Assembly: GCF_020085105.1 (NCBI RefSeq)
Contig: NC_058053.1
Coordinates: forward strand, 16,897,888-16,961,887
From: Siniperca chuatsi
Taxonomy: Eukaryota > Chordata > Actinopteri > Centrarchiformes > Sinipercidae
Direction of reading: 5' to 3'
Length of the DNA: 64,000 nt
Shown in pieces: positions 1-11,280 of the stretch. Below the pieces are notes generated by a model. The model ran no database searches and was not told the DNA's origin. It saw only the letters and a list, made by a program, of their open reading frames with translations. The translations under genes were made by a program, and so were the position numbers. How positions within the stretch are numbered: the first letter of the stretch is position 1; every line of letters begins with the position of its first letter.

Positions 1-357
1 CAACCTCAATGAAAATGTTCATCCATCAATCTACAACACAGAAAGGGATAAGTTTACAGACCAGACTAAAAAACTTTACCACTTTTCATCTGGTGAAAGG
101 TAGGATCCGTGGAAGGCAAGCACGTGATTCTTGACAAAACCAGTTTGTCTACTGAGAATACTTCTGCATACAGTTAAACAATGAGCCTTTGTTTTATACA
201 GGTAAGTGCTGTAGCATACGTCTTGACTTCATCATTGTTTTACTGATATTCCTCTTCTTCTTCTGTGCAGCCCCCTTATTTGGTAACTTTTAAGAACAAT
301 TTAGCTGTAAACCCCCCTGAGATCAACGTTAAAACAAGAGTCAACAGCCCAGCATAG
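1..357. other. Non-coding, no gene recognised
   Basis: No protein family is recognisable. The one notable signal is a textbook splice donor, ACAG followed by GTAAGTGC, with the GT at 202-203. It could close a 5' exon of a plus-strand transcript, but nothing upstream inside the window confirms this. Confidence 0.4.
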
Positions 358-870
358 TGTTTTTTGAGCTAAATGCTAACATCAGCATGCAAACATTCTG
401 AGGTTATGTTTACCATATTCACCATCTTAGTTCAGTGAATTAGCATGCTATCATTTGCTAATTAGCACCAAACACAAAGTACAGCTGAGGCTTTCATTTG
501 TTTTGCAGGTATTTGGTCTTAAACCAAAACAAGGACAAATTACAATTTTGACCTGATGATGGTGCTAGATGAAAAATTGAGGGATCACCACAGTAATTAC
601 AATTTACTCTGAGGTTGACATGAATGTTTATGTGTATCAAATTTCATGGAAAGTCATCTAATAGTTGTTGAGACATTTCATTAAAAATCACAAATGTCAA
701 CTCATGATGGAGCTAGAGGAAAAGTCATTAGAATTTATCATTTGGGGACCATGAATGTCTATACCCTATTTCATGACAATCCATCTGACTGTTGTTGAGA
801 TATATGTCAGTCTGGACCAAAGTGGTGAACAGACATGGTTAGCATAGCTAAAAACAGATGGGTATGGTAA
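358..870 (+). repeat. Interspersed repeat, copy 1 of 2 (ATGGTGCTAGATG / GGACCATGAATGTCT family)
   Basis: This stretch shares an ordered series of phrases with 20575-21012: GAGCTAAATGCTAACATCAGC, then GACC(T/A)GATG with GCACTAGATGAAAAAT or similar, then GACCATGAATGT, ATAGTTGTTGAG, CAGTCTGGAC(C/A)AAAGTGGTG, and finally TAGCAT(A/G)GCTAAAAA. The inner part is itself internally repetitive, with the CTAGA(G/T)GAAAA(A/G)T phrase occurring twice. This arrangement is familiar from many percomorph genomes, but the class is not assigned here. Confidence 0.7.
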
Positions 871-2146
871 ATTGTCTTGTTTTGTGTGTCTGTATGTAAG
901 TTTTAGTGTGAATTTAAATTTAAACCTTTATTTGGATGTTTGCAAATTGACCTCAAAATGAAAGTGCACCAAAATAAATTATGTTTCTCTGTAATTTTTC
1001 TTCCTTTCATGTTTTTTGTCATTTTTTCAAAGGGTCTTCGTTTTCATTAAGGGGATTTCCACTCAAATTAGAAATTCAGACACAAAATACTTACATTCCA
1101 TCTCTTGCTCACTCCCTCCATCTTTCCTGTAATCTCTGGCATTTTCTTGGCTCCAAACCCCAAATGATGGTCCTTTGATGTTCCATGTTACTATGGCAAC
1201 TTAATTGGACAATGCTGCAAATTATCAAGATCATACTTTTTTTCCAATGAGATGAGATGCTACTGAGATGAAACACTAGTGCAGGGTTGTTTTTTTCCCA
1301 TGTCTACATGGTACAGCTAAAATATAACGCTGTACCGGACAATAACTATAAATTAAACTTAGTGAAAATTGAGTTCTCTATACTGTACTTAGAATCAATC
1401 TGATTTACCATAACTCTAGATAATTGGCCTTCTACAGTGGAGCTAGGTGGTGCTTGCTACATTAGTTATTTTACTGTTTCTCCTACAGCTCTCTGTTTCA
1501 AAATCTTTGTTTTTGACAATGAAATAGCTCCAGCTGTGACAACAATGATGAAATGAAGCAAATAAACTGGTCATTGATACATGAGGGTGACTCAAAACCA
1601 CGGGGACAGAAGAGGACAAAGCCTGAGTTCAACTTCTGAAAATCTAAGGCCAGAGGGGAAATACAATCCATGGCATGTTTTCATTTGGTCATGAATGCGA
1701 TTTGGTGTCGCACACACAGACATTGGGTGTGTCAGCTCTCAGCTTCCCCACCCAAACCACCCAAACCACCCTCACACCCATACCCGGAAACTACAGCTTC
1801 CTCCCTCCATTCATCTCCCTGAGATCTTGTTTTATTTCTCAGGAGCTGTTTTACAAACTCATTTGTCAAGCCACACAAAAGTTTATTGAGTCCTGTGAAA
1901 CCAAGCGTAGGAAAACAGTGGCAAGGAAACTCATTTTATACACAAAGAAGGATAACAGAAAGAAGCAATCAGTTTGGTTTTGAGGTTAATGTAGCAAGGC
2001 CAACTGCAGCAAACCTCGTCCACAATGAGACAGAAGTTTCAGTTTCAGAATCAAAGTTGGTTTATATTGGAAACAGTCAAATGTAGTTCATCTTGTTTGT
2101 AAGGGTGTATTCATGCATGCTCATTATGATTTCCTTCTCATCCCAG
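871..2146. other. Intergenic, no gene recognised
   Basis: AT-rich sequence with only short reading frames. A partial RFX X-box-like word, GTTACTATGGCAAC, is at 1187-1200 (12 of 14 against GTTGCCATGGCAAC). The stretch ends in a good splice-acceptor-like tract, TTTCCTTCTCATCCCAG, ending at 2146. Confidence 0.4.
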
Positions 2147-2202
2147 CCGGGTGCGTGAGGGTTGCTTGAGCTACAGAGTGAACCGTCAACCAAAACAACA
2201 TA

Positions 2203-2334
2203 ATGGAGGAGTTGAGTGAGTCCCAGGGAAGCAGTGGAAGTTTCATTCCTGCGGGGGGGAGTAACTGTGGTGTTATGGAGGATGACGAGTACCTCTTGCT
2301 AAAGCCAAGACACTCCGAGGTGGTTGTTGAATGA
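2203..2334 (+). CDS. Candidate small ORF, 43 aa, unknown function
   Basis: A 43-residue acidic, serine- and glycine-rich frame begins MEELSESQGSSGSF and ends KPRHSEVVVE. The ATG has A at -3 and G at +4, a strong initiation context. An acceptor-like tract ends 56 bases upstream, at 2146. A phrase typical of fish mRNA 3' ends, with AATAAA at 2904-2909, follows about 570 bases downstream. The pieces are consistent with the terminal exon of a spliced transcript whose whole coding part lies here. An in-frame TGA at 2167-2169 means the frame cannot extend upstream within this exon. I do not recognise the protein and see no membrane segment or signal peptide. It could equally be a retrocopy fragment or a chance frame. 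Confidence 0.33.
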   Translation: MEELSESQGSSGSFIPAGGSNCGVMEDDEYLLLKPRHSEVVVE

Positions 2335-2903
2335 CATACAGACATTCATTTTCACCTAAGGGTGTGAATAGTGTGTGTGTGTCATGGTGGGAGAAACTCC
2401 CTGTAAACTGATACCATGCAGAGTCTATCTGTCCTGCTATCCAGAAGAAAAAGGAAGCAGAGAGGGAAAATATGTTTTTCTTTTCTTTTCCATGACAGAC
2501 ATAAACACTGACACATCATCAGTGACAATAATTGTTGAACTAACATTCTGTATATACAATAGAGTGTCTGTGATGAACAATGTGAATTGTGGATGGGTAA
2601 AGATGGAGAAATGCAACGTAACCACAGCTGCAGCTATAAAGTCTAAACACAAAAATGTGAAAACTTCACAGCAGGAGTAACTTTGTCTCCTTGAAAATAT
2701 ATACTACTAAATTGCAGCAACAAATACATATGAAGGAAATGTAATGCCATCACGATTACGTTTTCTGTTAACATAATGAGGAAACATTGTTATGTGTGTG
2801 TATAGGTGTGTGTGTGTTGATCTGGTGAAGATTCTGCTGCTTGTGTTTTGTATTTATATATATTGCATCACTTAGGGACTCACTAAATTAGCTGTCCAAT
2901 GAC

Positions 2904-2909
2904 AATAAA
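2904..2909 (+). terminator. Polyadenylation signal AATAAA
   Basis: AATAAA lies in the context CCAATGACAATAAAGGC and is followed by a T-rich tail, a layout very common at real fish mRNA ends. The preceding TTTGTATTTATATATATTG is AU-rich, as in many 3' UTRs. It supports a plus-strand transcript ending near 2930. Confidence 0.45.
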
Positions 2910-2934
2910 GGCATTCTGATTTTGATTTAATTTG

Positions 2935-4190
2935 CCAAGTTGCAAAATTATACTGAATGTGTCAGTAAAATGTTCTGACAACATATTTCATTTGTTTTCC
3001 ATATAATATCTGCTCTTGCAATGTAATATCCATTTGTAGCAACTAAAGCATGATTCAACATTTTTATGGTTATGTATAGGCACTCACAGCTTTTTATTAA
3101 GGTTAGGGAAAGATCATGGTCTTGTAAAATATTGGACGAGACACAATGTCTTTAGCCTTCTTTACTAACCACAATCTTAGGGTAAGTGCTTCTGTTAACT
3201 AACATAACTGTAACGCTTAACATAATCCAGGCAGCAATTTCCTTACCTAAAACATAATTGAGAAAACTTATTAACAGTATATAAATTTACCATAATTTCT
3301 AGAAGACCTCCAGGAGAGACCTGGATTTGACTCAGGATCTTTGTTCTTTTTGTATGAGCTGAAAAACTGTCAATGGCTTTGACAAATCATTATCAAATCA
3401 TTATACAAGAATAATGTATGCTAACCCCCATGACCCTGTAATGGAGTCAGCAGGTGTAGAGAATGAGTATATACAGTCAAATTACATTTATTAATTCATG
3501 CCATCTCTTTTTCTTTGTTTCCCCAATGATTTTGTTGAGAGAAGACTGACTTGGGGATATTGCTTTACATGGAGTCTTTTTAAGAATTCAGGTGTTTTAA
3601 TGACATTTAATAATTTCCAGGCAAAACTCAAATAAGTTGAATTACATCTTTGGCAACATACAGTATACTCTGTGTCATTTTATACTGGCATTCGTTCAAA
3701 TGGTACATTTCATCTTGGGTAAGAAACTTTCAGTGATTGTAATGAGAATATCAGGATACAGAAAAAACAGAATTGCTATTGTGTGCGCTGCATTAATTTC
3801 TGAAGGCAAAAGCTGGTAACTCTAGTTTGGGGGATTTCCATGTTTTCACCTTAGCTGTAGAATTTTATGCTCCAGCGTTGTAGAAAAAGACACAGACCTT
3901 AGTTATATATACTTTTCAAAGCCAATATAAACTATTGAATGTTCTTAAGACTCTCTGCTTAGTTCATCAAAAGAATAAAATTTTGGGGTGTAATAATTTG
4001 ACTTCAAAACACCTCCACATGACTGATGCACTATTTCTGAGTCTCACAAAGCCTATTTTTCAGGAAAAATCTCATGAAAGTGGCATGTCTTGCAAAGACA
4101 AAAGACTGAGGAGGCAACTTCAAGTTTATGAAGCTTGTTAAAGTGGGTTCTGGTGCAGTGATGTCATGTTGCTTTTGTTTTAACACACAG
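2935..4190. other. Non-coding, nothing recognised
   Basis: AT-rich, with short frames only. No repeat with a partner elsewhere in the window and no motif worth naming was seen. Confidence 0.4.
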
Positions 4191-4301
4191 GCGTATATTT
4201 TCAGTGGAATGCCCGAGTCTGACCCCAGACAGGAACCAAAGGAGGACATTCGTCTGCTCGAACACCGTCACAGACAAAACATCACATGCAGCCAAAAGTT
4301 G
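4191..4301 (+). CDS. Candidate internal exon A (37 codons, unidentified)
   Basis: The stretch follows the acceptor-like tract TTTTGTTTTAACACACAG and is open for exactly 37 codons up to a TTG/GTATTT donor-like site. The frame encodes a charged peptide containing PESDPRQEPKEDIRLLEHRH. It would join in phase 0 to the candidate exon at 4425-4465, which is also open. The donor is weak (GTATTT), no flanking exons were found, and no family is recognised. It could be a lncRNA exon or chance. Confidence 0.22.
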
Positions 4302-4424
4302 GTATTTTTTTGTCACTTCAGAGAGGCACATAAAACGTACTTTTGATTTTAGCTGTCACTGATAACACACCCTGTCAGTTGAGATAAAAGTGTGTAACAC
4401 CTTCTTTCTATTATTCTCTCCCAG

Positions 4425-4465
4425 GAGCCTCATCATTACCTTGAGGCAGTCTCAAAGTGCTGTAG
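4425..4465 (+). CDS. Candidate micro-exon B (41 nt, unidentified)
   Basis: A 41-base interval is bounded by a strong acceptor (pyrimidine tract ending CTCTCCCAG at 4424) and a strong donor (TGTAG followed by GTAAGT at 4466). It reads E-P-H-H-Y-L-E-A-V-S-K-C-C and leaves two bases over. The two splice signals are among the better ones in the gene-poor left end, but there is no independent sign of transcription. Confidence 0.27.
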
Positions 4466-5068
4466 GTAAGTCATTCATTATCCATTTTGGAAAAAGGGGT
4501 TGATTTGACAGAGTGAGACACTATGATAAACATAACTAAACTGTGTACTAAAGCTAGATTTTTGACCTTAGTACATTGTAGCTCTTTGGGTGTAGCATAG
4601 GTTCTTTGTGTTGTGATGTTATGTCTTATAATCCACTCTCATTATCTACACACCAGAGAATTAAAATACTAAATATGGAAAGATAAGGCAGATTAGTTAA
4701 ATAAACAATGGTTGAATATAAATAATGTGATACTTTCACATGAAGTTATAATCAATATCCTCCTGATTCCTGGGTGCTAGTAAAATGCATGACAGATATT
4801 TAAATAATAACACAGGCAAAAGGTTTGTGTGGATTTGTGTGCCTCCACAAGCCGTAAAGCAGCTGCCTTCTCTTCTCTGACACATCTCTGAAGTTTCATC
4901 ATCGACTCTGACAAGAGTGTGCTGCTGAGCTGATTGAGTGGAGAGTGAACTTAAAGTTGCACATTAGGCTGAGCTCTGAAAGCTGGACGGGATGCTGGAT
5001 GAATTAGGTGATGTCTAAACACCAGATCAGTAGTTTGGGCACGTAGTGTGGTATAAATCAGCCCCCCC
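4466..5068. other. Non-coding, nothing recognised
   Basis: Short frames only. No motif or repeat partner was identified. Confidence 0.35.
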
Positions 5069-5106
5069 AAATATCAAGCCTTCATAGCCATGAAGGCTTG
5101 ATATTT
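5069..5106. repeat. Perfect 17-bp inverted repeat with 4-nt loop
   Basis: The left arm AAATATCAAGCCTTCAT (5069-5085) is the exact reverse complement of the right arm ATGAAGGCTTGATATTT (5090-5106), separated by AGCC. As RNA or single-stranded DNA it would form a 17-bp hairpin with a tetraloop. No function is assigned. Confidence 0.9.
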
Positions 5107-5486
5107 AACTGCCTATACAGTTACATTTTCGGATCTGGAAGAGATTAGAGCTTTCACACTAACAGTAAGCCATGGGATGGTTTATGAGGGGTTGAGCATT
5201 ATCGGGCATGGGGTGGTAGGTAACGGGAGGGAACATCACAACCCATTATTCATGGTACATGTGAAGCTTATTTTGGAGCACTCTGTGTCTAATCTGGGTT
5301 TGGACCATAAATAAGAGTAAGAGGTGCAGTCCACAGGCGACCAGCTCTGATGGATATTTGAGCCAAGCAATCTGACTATGACAAACAGCTAGTCTTTTGT
5401 GGTTTTTAGCCGTACATAGTTATACTTTTAAAGAAAATTTGCCCTAGTACACCTTTTGGAATCATTGTGTAAAAGCCATATTATCA

Positions 5487-5905
5487 TTAAAGCTGCACTA
5501 ATCCATTTTTTAATATTATCTATGGAAAAAAATGACTGCGTAATGTAAAAGGGGTTGCACTTAGTGACGAACCCACAGAGAATTATCACCAAACTCAGCA
5601 GTTCCTCTCAGCGTGTGTTTTAGCATCTTTCAGCTCATTGTTTTGGGTTTTACAGCACACAGGTTTACTTTTTTAGTCCCAGTGCTCTTATCAACCAGTT
5701 ACCAGCAGCAGCAGGCAGCTGTTTTCAGCGAAAAAGCTCCAAAAACCCATTATACACTTCCTGCCCAGCACCAAACAGCGGACAGACAAAGTTAGCGACT
5801 ACCTGGTGAACATAGTGGAGCATTTAGCAGCTAAAGGGCCAGATATTACTTTCAGGAGTTGATGGAGACCAAACCTAAGCTAAAAAGAGAGTGAATATTG
5901 AACTT
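5487..5905 (+). repeat. Interspersed repeat starting TTAAAGCTGCACTA, copy 1 of 3
   Basis: It begins at a TTAA and shares ordered phrases with 53607-54113 (same orientation) and about 20100-20545 (opposite orientation): AAAGCTGCACTA, CCACAGAGAAT, TTAGCTCATTGT-like, CAGGCAGCTGTTTTCAGC, CTGCCCAGCACCAAAC, CAGACAAAGTTAG, AACATAGTGGAGCATT and GCTAAAAAGAGAGTGA. The copy at 53607 ends in TGCAGCTTT, so short terminal inverted repeats are likely and a MITE-type DNA element is plausible. The right boundary here is uncertain. Confidence 0.65.
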
Positions 5906-8024
5906 ACTGAACTTATGCTGAATGAGTAAATTGGCAACTGTTTGCTAGCACGTTTGCCATATCAACTTCATAAAGTGATAACATGTTGTTTACACCTTCA
6001 AACAAATCACTTACTGCTGGTTTAGAGATATTCTTTATTGTGATCATTTGTGTAAAGAATGTTCTCCTCAATATGATTCTCCTAATAATTATGTCCAGTA
6101 ATAAAGGGTCGTTCATCCAAATTACAAAATATCATATTTAAAACATTCACCAGTAACATCTCTTTCCTAACAGAACCCACTGTATCCACACTTAAATTTG
6201 ATTCACTTCCATTGTATTGGGTTGGAGACAGAAATCTCAGAGACAGATATCTCAAAACCTGGACAAATAAAACCAAAACTCGGCGAGATACCAAAAAAGT
6301 TCATGTGTTTTTGGTCATTTGGTCAACCTAACCATTTAACATCCCCTCAGCTGCAGGACTTTTCGCTCTGTTTCTCCCTGTCTGAAGCAGAAAAAAATAG
6401 CGTGCATGGGCCATTAGTTCTCAAAGACCTTTACAGTATCATCATTAGTCCTCAACACAGTAACATAAATTCCAGCTTTGGTCAGTCCTCAGTTTCTGTT
6501 GATGTATTTCAGTGCACACAAAGAATCGGGCCTCAGGTTAATGTTATCAGGCCTGCGCTAGGAAGGTTAAATAAGCCATGACTTTGTAAATTGACGTGCG
6601 CCATTGGTGTTGTTTGATGCAAATTCAGGTCGGATGGTCTTTTAACAAATTTTTCCTTTCACCTTTTACTGAACATCTGTGCAACATCTGGCCATAGCAC
6701 TAGTCCTCCTCTTCTGACAGGAGTGGAGTCATGGAGTGTTAAACTAACCCTATCCTCTGACTTTCTTTATACTCACACCAAAAACTCTCTGTGAGCACAA
6801 GCAGCTGCTGCTTTCTCCTTCTACTTCACTAATAATTCAAGACCCTTTATTCGCCACAAGTCCTCATGTGAAATTCCTGCCAGACTGAGGGAAACAAGCA
6901 CAGACTTGATTGGGAATTGAACTTATTCTAAATTCTTGGAAATGGGCCAGAAATAATGTAAGTTGCATTTAACTACACATGCATGCAGTGTATGTACTTA
7001 GTACATTTTGAAAGTGTGCTCCTTCTGTAGAGAACATAAAAAATTACAGTTGGTCTAAATTACTCTCCACCTCTGCACCTCCTCCCTGTTTCATCATTCA
7101 TTAATGTTATCTCTCCTCAGCATAAGGTATAGACTATCATCGTGATGTAAAGCAACACTCCCTTAATCGACTTCATTTCTGCCCATTTCCTATACTTTGT
7201 AAATCAAGCTGAAACAGATAGCACCATTAAGAATGTAACTCATATACGAACCAGCCGTAAGAAAACCCAGGCCTGAGTTTGACATCGGATGATTTCAGTA
7301 TCCAGTTTTGAATACTGAAATCACTGAGCTTTTTGAATCTCACAAATTTTGTTATAAATCTTTCCTTTTGTTTGGAAAGGACAGATTTACATTATGCGCT
7401 CCAGATAGTGATACAGAAAACTGCAAACAGCGAGACAGTGTGTCTTAGAAGTAAAGTGTTAAGAGGGCAACATTTCAGAGTTTACGCCTGTGTAGGCAGT
7501 TTAACATTTCACCCACTGTACAGTGTTTGGGTTTCGCATAGAAGACGGGCTCAGTAGTGTGTTTGACACGTCCTGTATAAGCAACTTATAATGGGAACAA
7601 AGGAGAATGAAAAGCTAATCATAACTGGCAAACTGTAAAAGGAAGCACAGTACTTCCCAGCATATGTGCTTGCCAAGTAAAATACAAGCCATTCAGTCAC
7701 GGAGCAGCAGAAGTGTGTGTTACACTCTGTTCCCCCTCAATGTATTCAAAAATGACACATGAACATCTACTGTAAGGGTGGGATAGTTTAGAATAATGGG
7801 ATTTGGTCTTTAATACAGTACAGCACCTCATCTGGAAAAAACAATTGAACTGCAGTATCTCTGTCCAAGGCTGGATTAGCAGCTGGGCAAAGCAAGCAAC
7901 TGCCTCAAGTGCAGGAGACTCTCAGGGCCCAAAGCCTCCGGGTTTGCTGTGTGGCAGTTGGTTTGTGGTAATTTGATGCATTGATTAATATAAACTGGAA
8001 TGGGAGGGGTTTTAAATGGGACCA
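5906..8024. other. Repeat-derived and unassigned non-coding DNA
   Basis: No gene is recognised. A 127-codon open frame at 6198-6581 appears to read through repeat-like sequence (GGGTTGGAGACAGAAATCTC followed by ACAAATAAAACCAAAACT) and lacks codon structure. A 12-bp perfect inverted repeat (TGATTTCAGTAT / ATACTGAAATCA) lies at 7290-7301 and 7312-7323. Confidence 0.4.
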
Positions 8025-8265
8025 CCTCCAATTTTAAACATCATCAAGTCTGTTTACAGATCTTGGGGAGTACTAATGCATATGTGAAAACCGAACATTT
8101 GGCGGTCGAGTTGCATTGTGGGTAATGTAGGTGCCAGGTTTTGACAAGGAAGAGCAATGAGTAGAATAAAAAAAGATGACCTTTCATCTTATCTTTTCTT
8201 TTATTATCCATTGTGAGTCCAACAATTTTATACTGTAGGAGTGAAACTCTAAATCAGTGGAGTAC
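8025..8265 (+). repeat. Interspersed repeat, internally deleted copy (GTTGCATTGTGGGTAATGTA family)
   Basis: It matches 56887-57385 at both ends: AAGTCTGTTTACAG(A/T)TCTTGG with GGAGTACTA near the start, then GTTGCATTGTGGGTAATGTA, GCCAGGTTTTGACAAGGA and GAGT(C/A)(T/C)(G/A)ACAAT. The central part present in the 56887 copy, about 200 bp, is missing here. Confidence 0.7.
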
Positions 8266-9199
8266 TCTCCGGGTTTTGTACCTAATCTTTAGGCCCTGTC
8301 TTCTAGAGGGGTTATGTTCCCAAATCGACTTTTAATGACTTTAATATTTCAGTTGATATTATTCTTACATGGTGCATATTCTTAGATATTCTTAAATTCA
8401 AATTTTATCAACTTATAAACGTACTGTGGCTTAACAGGGGCCCACAGTTCACTTTTCTCCCCAGGGTCTGCTTGCAGGTTAATTTGGCCCTCACTCTGTT
8501 AAAAGCAAAAGTCTGAGTTCCTGTAACTACAAAGCTGTCTTATTTACACATTGCATCTTGTTTAGTACCTTAGTTGGTGGAAGTTCACTGACCTGGAGCA
8601 AGCCGTCAGCAGGCTGCAGCATGAGGAAGATATTGACAGGGTTCAGGTCAGACGAGTAGGTCTTGTGTGGGGAAAATCATTCACACAAGAAAGGAGAGGA
8701 AGGCCATGGTTGTGGCAGAGGTCACACCAGGCGTGCTGGAAGATCAAGGCAGTGTCTCAGAGAAGAAGGAAGCTGGGAGGGTATCATCAGCAGATCACTC
8801 ACTCGGTTTGACCTTTGGAAATCCCTGCACAGCTTCCTCATCAGAGTAAACTATGACACCTGGCCTGCCTGCACTAGTGGTTCAGCAAGAGTGAGTGCAG
8901 AGCTGCACCTCTCTTGTCAATGCAAGCCTTCAACACATTCTGTCAGCAAGACTATACTGTCTCTGATGACATGATTCTGAAAAAGGAGGCAAAGACAATG
9001 GAAATCCGTAGTTAAGAGTTGAAAAACCAAACAAAAAGAAGGATGTGATTGTCCAAAATTATTTTCAGATCTTAGAAAGAGGGGGCATACAAACAAAATG
9101 AAAAATGTCACCGAGGGACTGCTGACACTTCTTTTTTTATTGTGAGGACACAAACGACAGCGACTCTTCAGTAAAAAAAAATCTTATCCATTTCCTCAC
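8266..9199. other. Non-coding, nothing recognised
   Basis: Short overlapping frames occur around 8660-8970, but no family, splice pattern or repeat partner was identified. Confidence 0.35.
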
Positions 9200-9480
9200 G
9201 ATAGGAGGGAACACTGGAAGGAGCCGCATCAACACTCCTCCCCTCAGGCAAAAATGACGGTTGACCTTGGCAGGGACATCTCCCAGGGGGATCAACACAT
9301 TCCTTCGCCCAGACAGTGGTGTGGTCCTTGGCCGCCAAGATGGTCTTCCTTATTGAGCTCATCATCCCATGGGAAGAGGGGGGCAAGGAGGCAGGCTGGA
9401 GGGTTGTCATGTATCCTGAGGATAACAGTGGCAGGGTGTTGCCCCTCCCAAAGGAGAGTAGGTCAAGTACTGGGGTTAAA
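9200..9480 (+). mobile_element. Decayed retroelement coding relic, several frameshifts
   Basis: Conceptual translation gives fragments in successive frames: VDLGRDI near 9262, TFLRPD near 9300, then VVWSLAAKMVFLIELIIPWE near 9316-9375 and AGWRVVMYPED near 9395. In this order they resemble a C-terminal region carried by many fish and coral retroelement proteins (pattern VDLGR...LRPD-V-WS...ELT-PWEE...GW). At least one frameshift separates the pieces, so this is a dead fragment, not a gene. Family assignment is from memory; a non-LTR element is most likely. Confidence 0.5.
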
Positions 9481-10398
9481 GGAGTAAAACACAAATGAGT
9501 TGTTGTCCCCATGTGACAATTCTGCAAGAGCACAGTTGGAGGTGCAAAAGACAGCAAAGCCACACTAATATTACCATGCACCTGTTTAATCTTCTGAGTT
9601 GTTGGGGGCAAATTGGCACTTTTGATGGAGCTAAAGTGTTTAATTCTTGTCTCACTGAATGAGGAAACACATCATAAATCTAACAAAATATTGTACTGGA
9701 TGCAAGAGAACAAACTCATCAGTCTGTCAGACTGTGCCTTTAAATTGGCAGGAGTAACATCTCTTTCTTCTTTTGCTGTCTGAAAGAAAGTTGGGGTGAC
9801 AATATTTGAAAAATGTATATTCTCTGTCACACTAAAGTCTAGCCCATGTTTCATAACTGAACCACGACTTGCCTAGAGTACAGAGCATAACTCACATTAC
9901 TGGGATAAACTACACAAAGTGCTGTTATGTTTTAGCTGATTCTGTTTGTTATGTATGAATTCAATGCCGCCAATGGAGCAGTGAAAGCATTTCTGAAACA
10001 CATTCCATTGGAGCTTCTCAGTTAAAAAACATTATTTTAGGAATCTTGGCATGGAGGTATTACATTGTGAGATTATTTTGACAAGAACCAAATAAATCAC
10101 TGAGGCAAAACATTTTATCTGTATTTAATATATAACAAAACACATGTTACACATTACAATACCAAAGGAATGCCTTGTTCTTGTAGACACATGTCCGTGT
10201 CTCCAGTCTTTTCTATTTGCAACGATGAAATCTTTTCAGTGTAAAAGCATACATGTGTAACCAATCACATGACACAATGCGCTCTATGTCAGCATATCAA
10301 AAGAATATGTTTTTTCCTACAACAGACAGTGAGTATACTGTATAATTCAAGGTTTGTGACACATACATCATCATCTCTTGGTGTCAAGCTGTGGCAAA
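9481..10398. other. Non-coding, nothing recognised
   Basis: No gene or repeat partner was recognised. The 147-codon minus-strand frame at 9168-9611 is largely antisense to the retroelement relic. TTTAAT near 10121 (ATTAAA on the minus strand) is a possible distal poly(A) signal for ackr3, but this is weak. Confidence 0.35.
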
Positions 10399-10399
10399 C

Positions 10400-10454
<55 letters not shown>
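10399..10454. repeat. (AC)n microsatellite
   Basis: Uninterrupted AC dinucleotide run of about 28 units. Confidence 0.97.
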
Positions 10455-10457
<3 letters not shown>

Positions 10458-10869
10458 AAATTAATGCAGTGATGTTTTTTGTTATTTGGTCCCTAATAAA
10501 CACTTGGTTGTTGCACACCACAGCTGCTGCCTACATGAAACTAGTAAAGCTATTCATTCATGTTATTTGGTCATAAATGTTTTAGCTGTCTGTGGCCTGT
10601 GTGCTGACACAGACCACATGGATATGTGCATCCTTTCCCATCCTGTTAGCACTAACGCAAAATATAGTGACACTACAGTATATTACGTAATGCTGTATGT
10701 TTCAGAAGAGACAGGCGCTACATCTATCTGCTCTTTAAGCTCAGTAGTCGAGCCAGTTGAAACCTCCAGGCAAAGTTTGGAAATATTTTGAACCAAAAGA
10801 AAACTGAGAAGTCAATAATTGTCCATTGGACGATGTAAATCATTTGTAAGCACAACACCTCAGCTTTCT

Positions 10870-11280
10870 TTAAAGGAATAATTGGACATTTTGGGAAATA
10901 CACTTATTTGCTTTCTTGCAGAGTGTTAGATGAGAAGGTTGATACAGTACCACTCTCATGTCCGGCATAGTCCAGCACATAATTTCCTGTAAAAACCACA
11001 ATTGTTCGTTTTTACACTTTGGTTTTTGTACAGATTAAAGAAACAAGATCTAATGTGTTATTTAGTGAGCTTTGGAGGGGCTGGTAAGCAGATTTTTTGC
11101 CTGCATACAGAGCCAGGCTGGTTGTTTCCCCCTGTTTCCAGTCTTTATGCTAAGTTAAGCTTAGCAACTGGCTGTAGCTTCATATTTAGTGTACAGACAT
11201 GAGAGTGGTATCAATCTTCTCATCTAACTTTAGCAACAAAAAAAAGTGTATTTCCACAAAAAGTCAAAATATTCCTTTAA
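10870..11280. mobile_element. TTAA-flanked fold-back element, copy 1 (left arm shortened)
   Basis: It starts TTAAAGGAATA and ends TATTCCTTTAA, so the ends are inverted repeats bracketed by TTAA. Inner phrases on the left (CATTTTGGGAAATACACTTA, GAGTTAGATGAGAAG-like, CACTCTCATGTC) recur as their reverse complement on the right (GACATGAGAGTGGTATC, CTTCTCATCTAAC, GTATTTCC). The left arm loses the AAGCTACAGCCAGCAG...GGCTCTGT block that the 49504 copy has. No transposase frame is present, so it is a non-autonomous MITE-like element. Confidence 0.8.

Noticed and set aside
6198-6581. 127-codon plus-strand frame
   Set aside because: Appears to read through repeat-like sequence, with no domain or splice support.
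9168-9611. 147-codon minus-strand frame
   Set aside because: Overlaps the plus-strand retroelement relic and has no family resemblance.
10399-10454. CRISPR-like periodic repeat
   Set aside because: Simple dinucleotide run in an animal genome, with no spacers.
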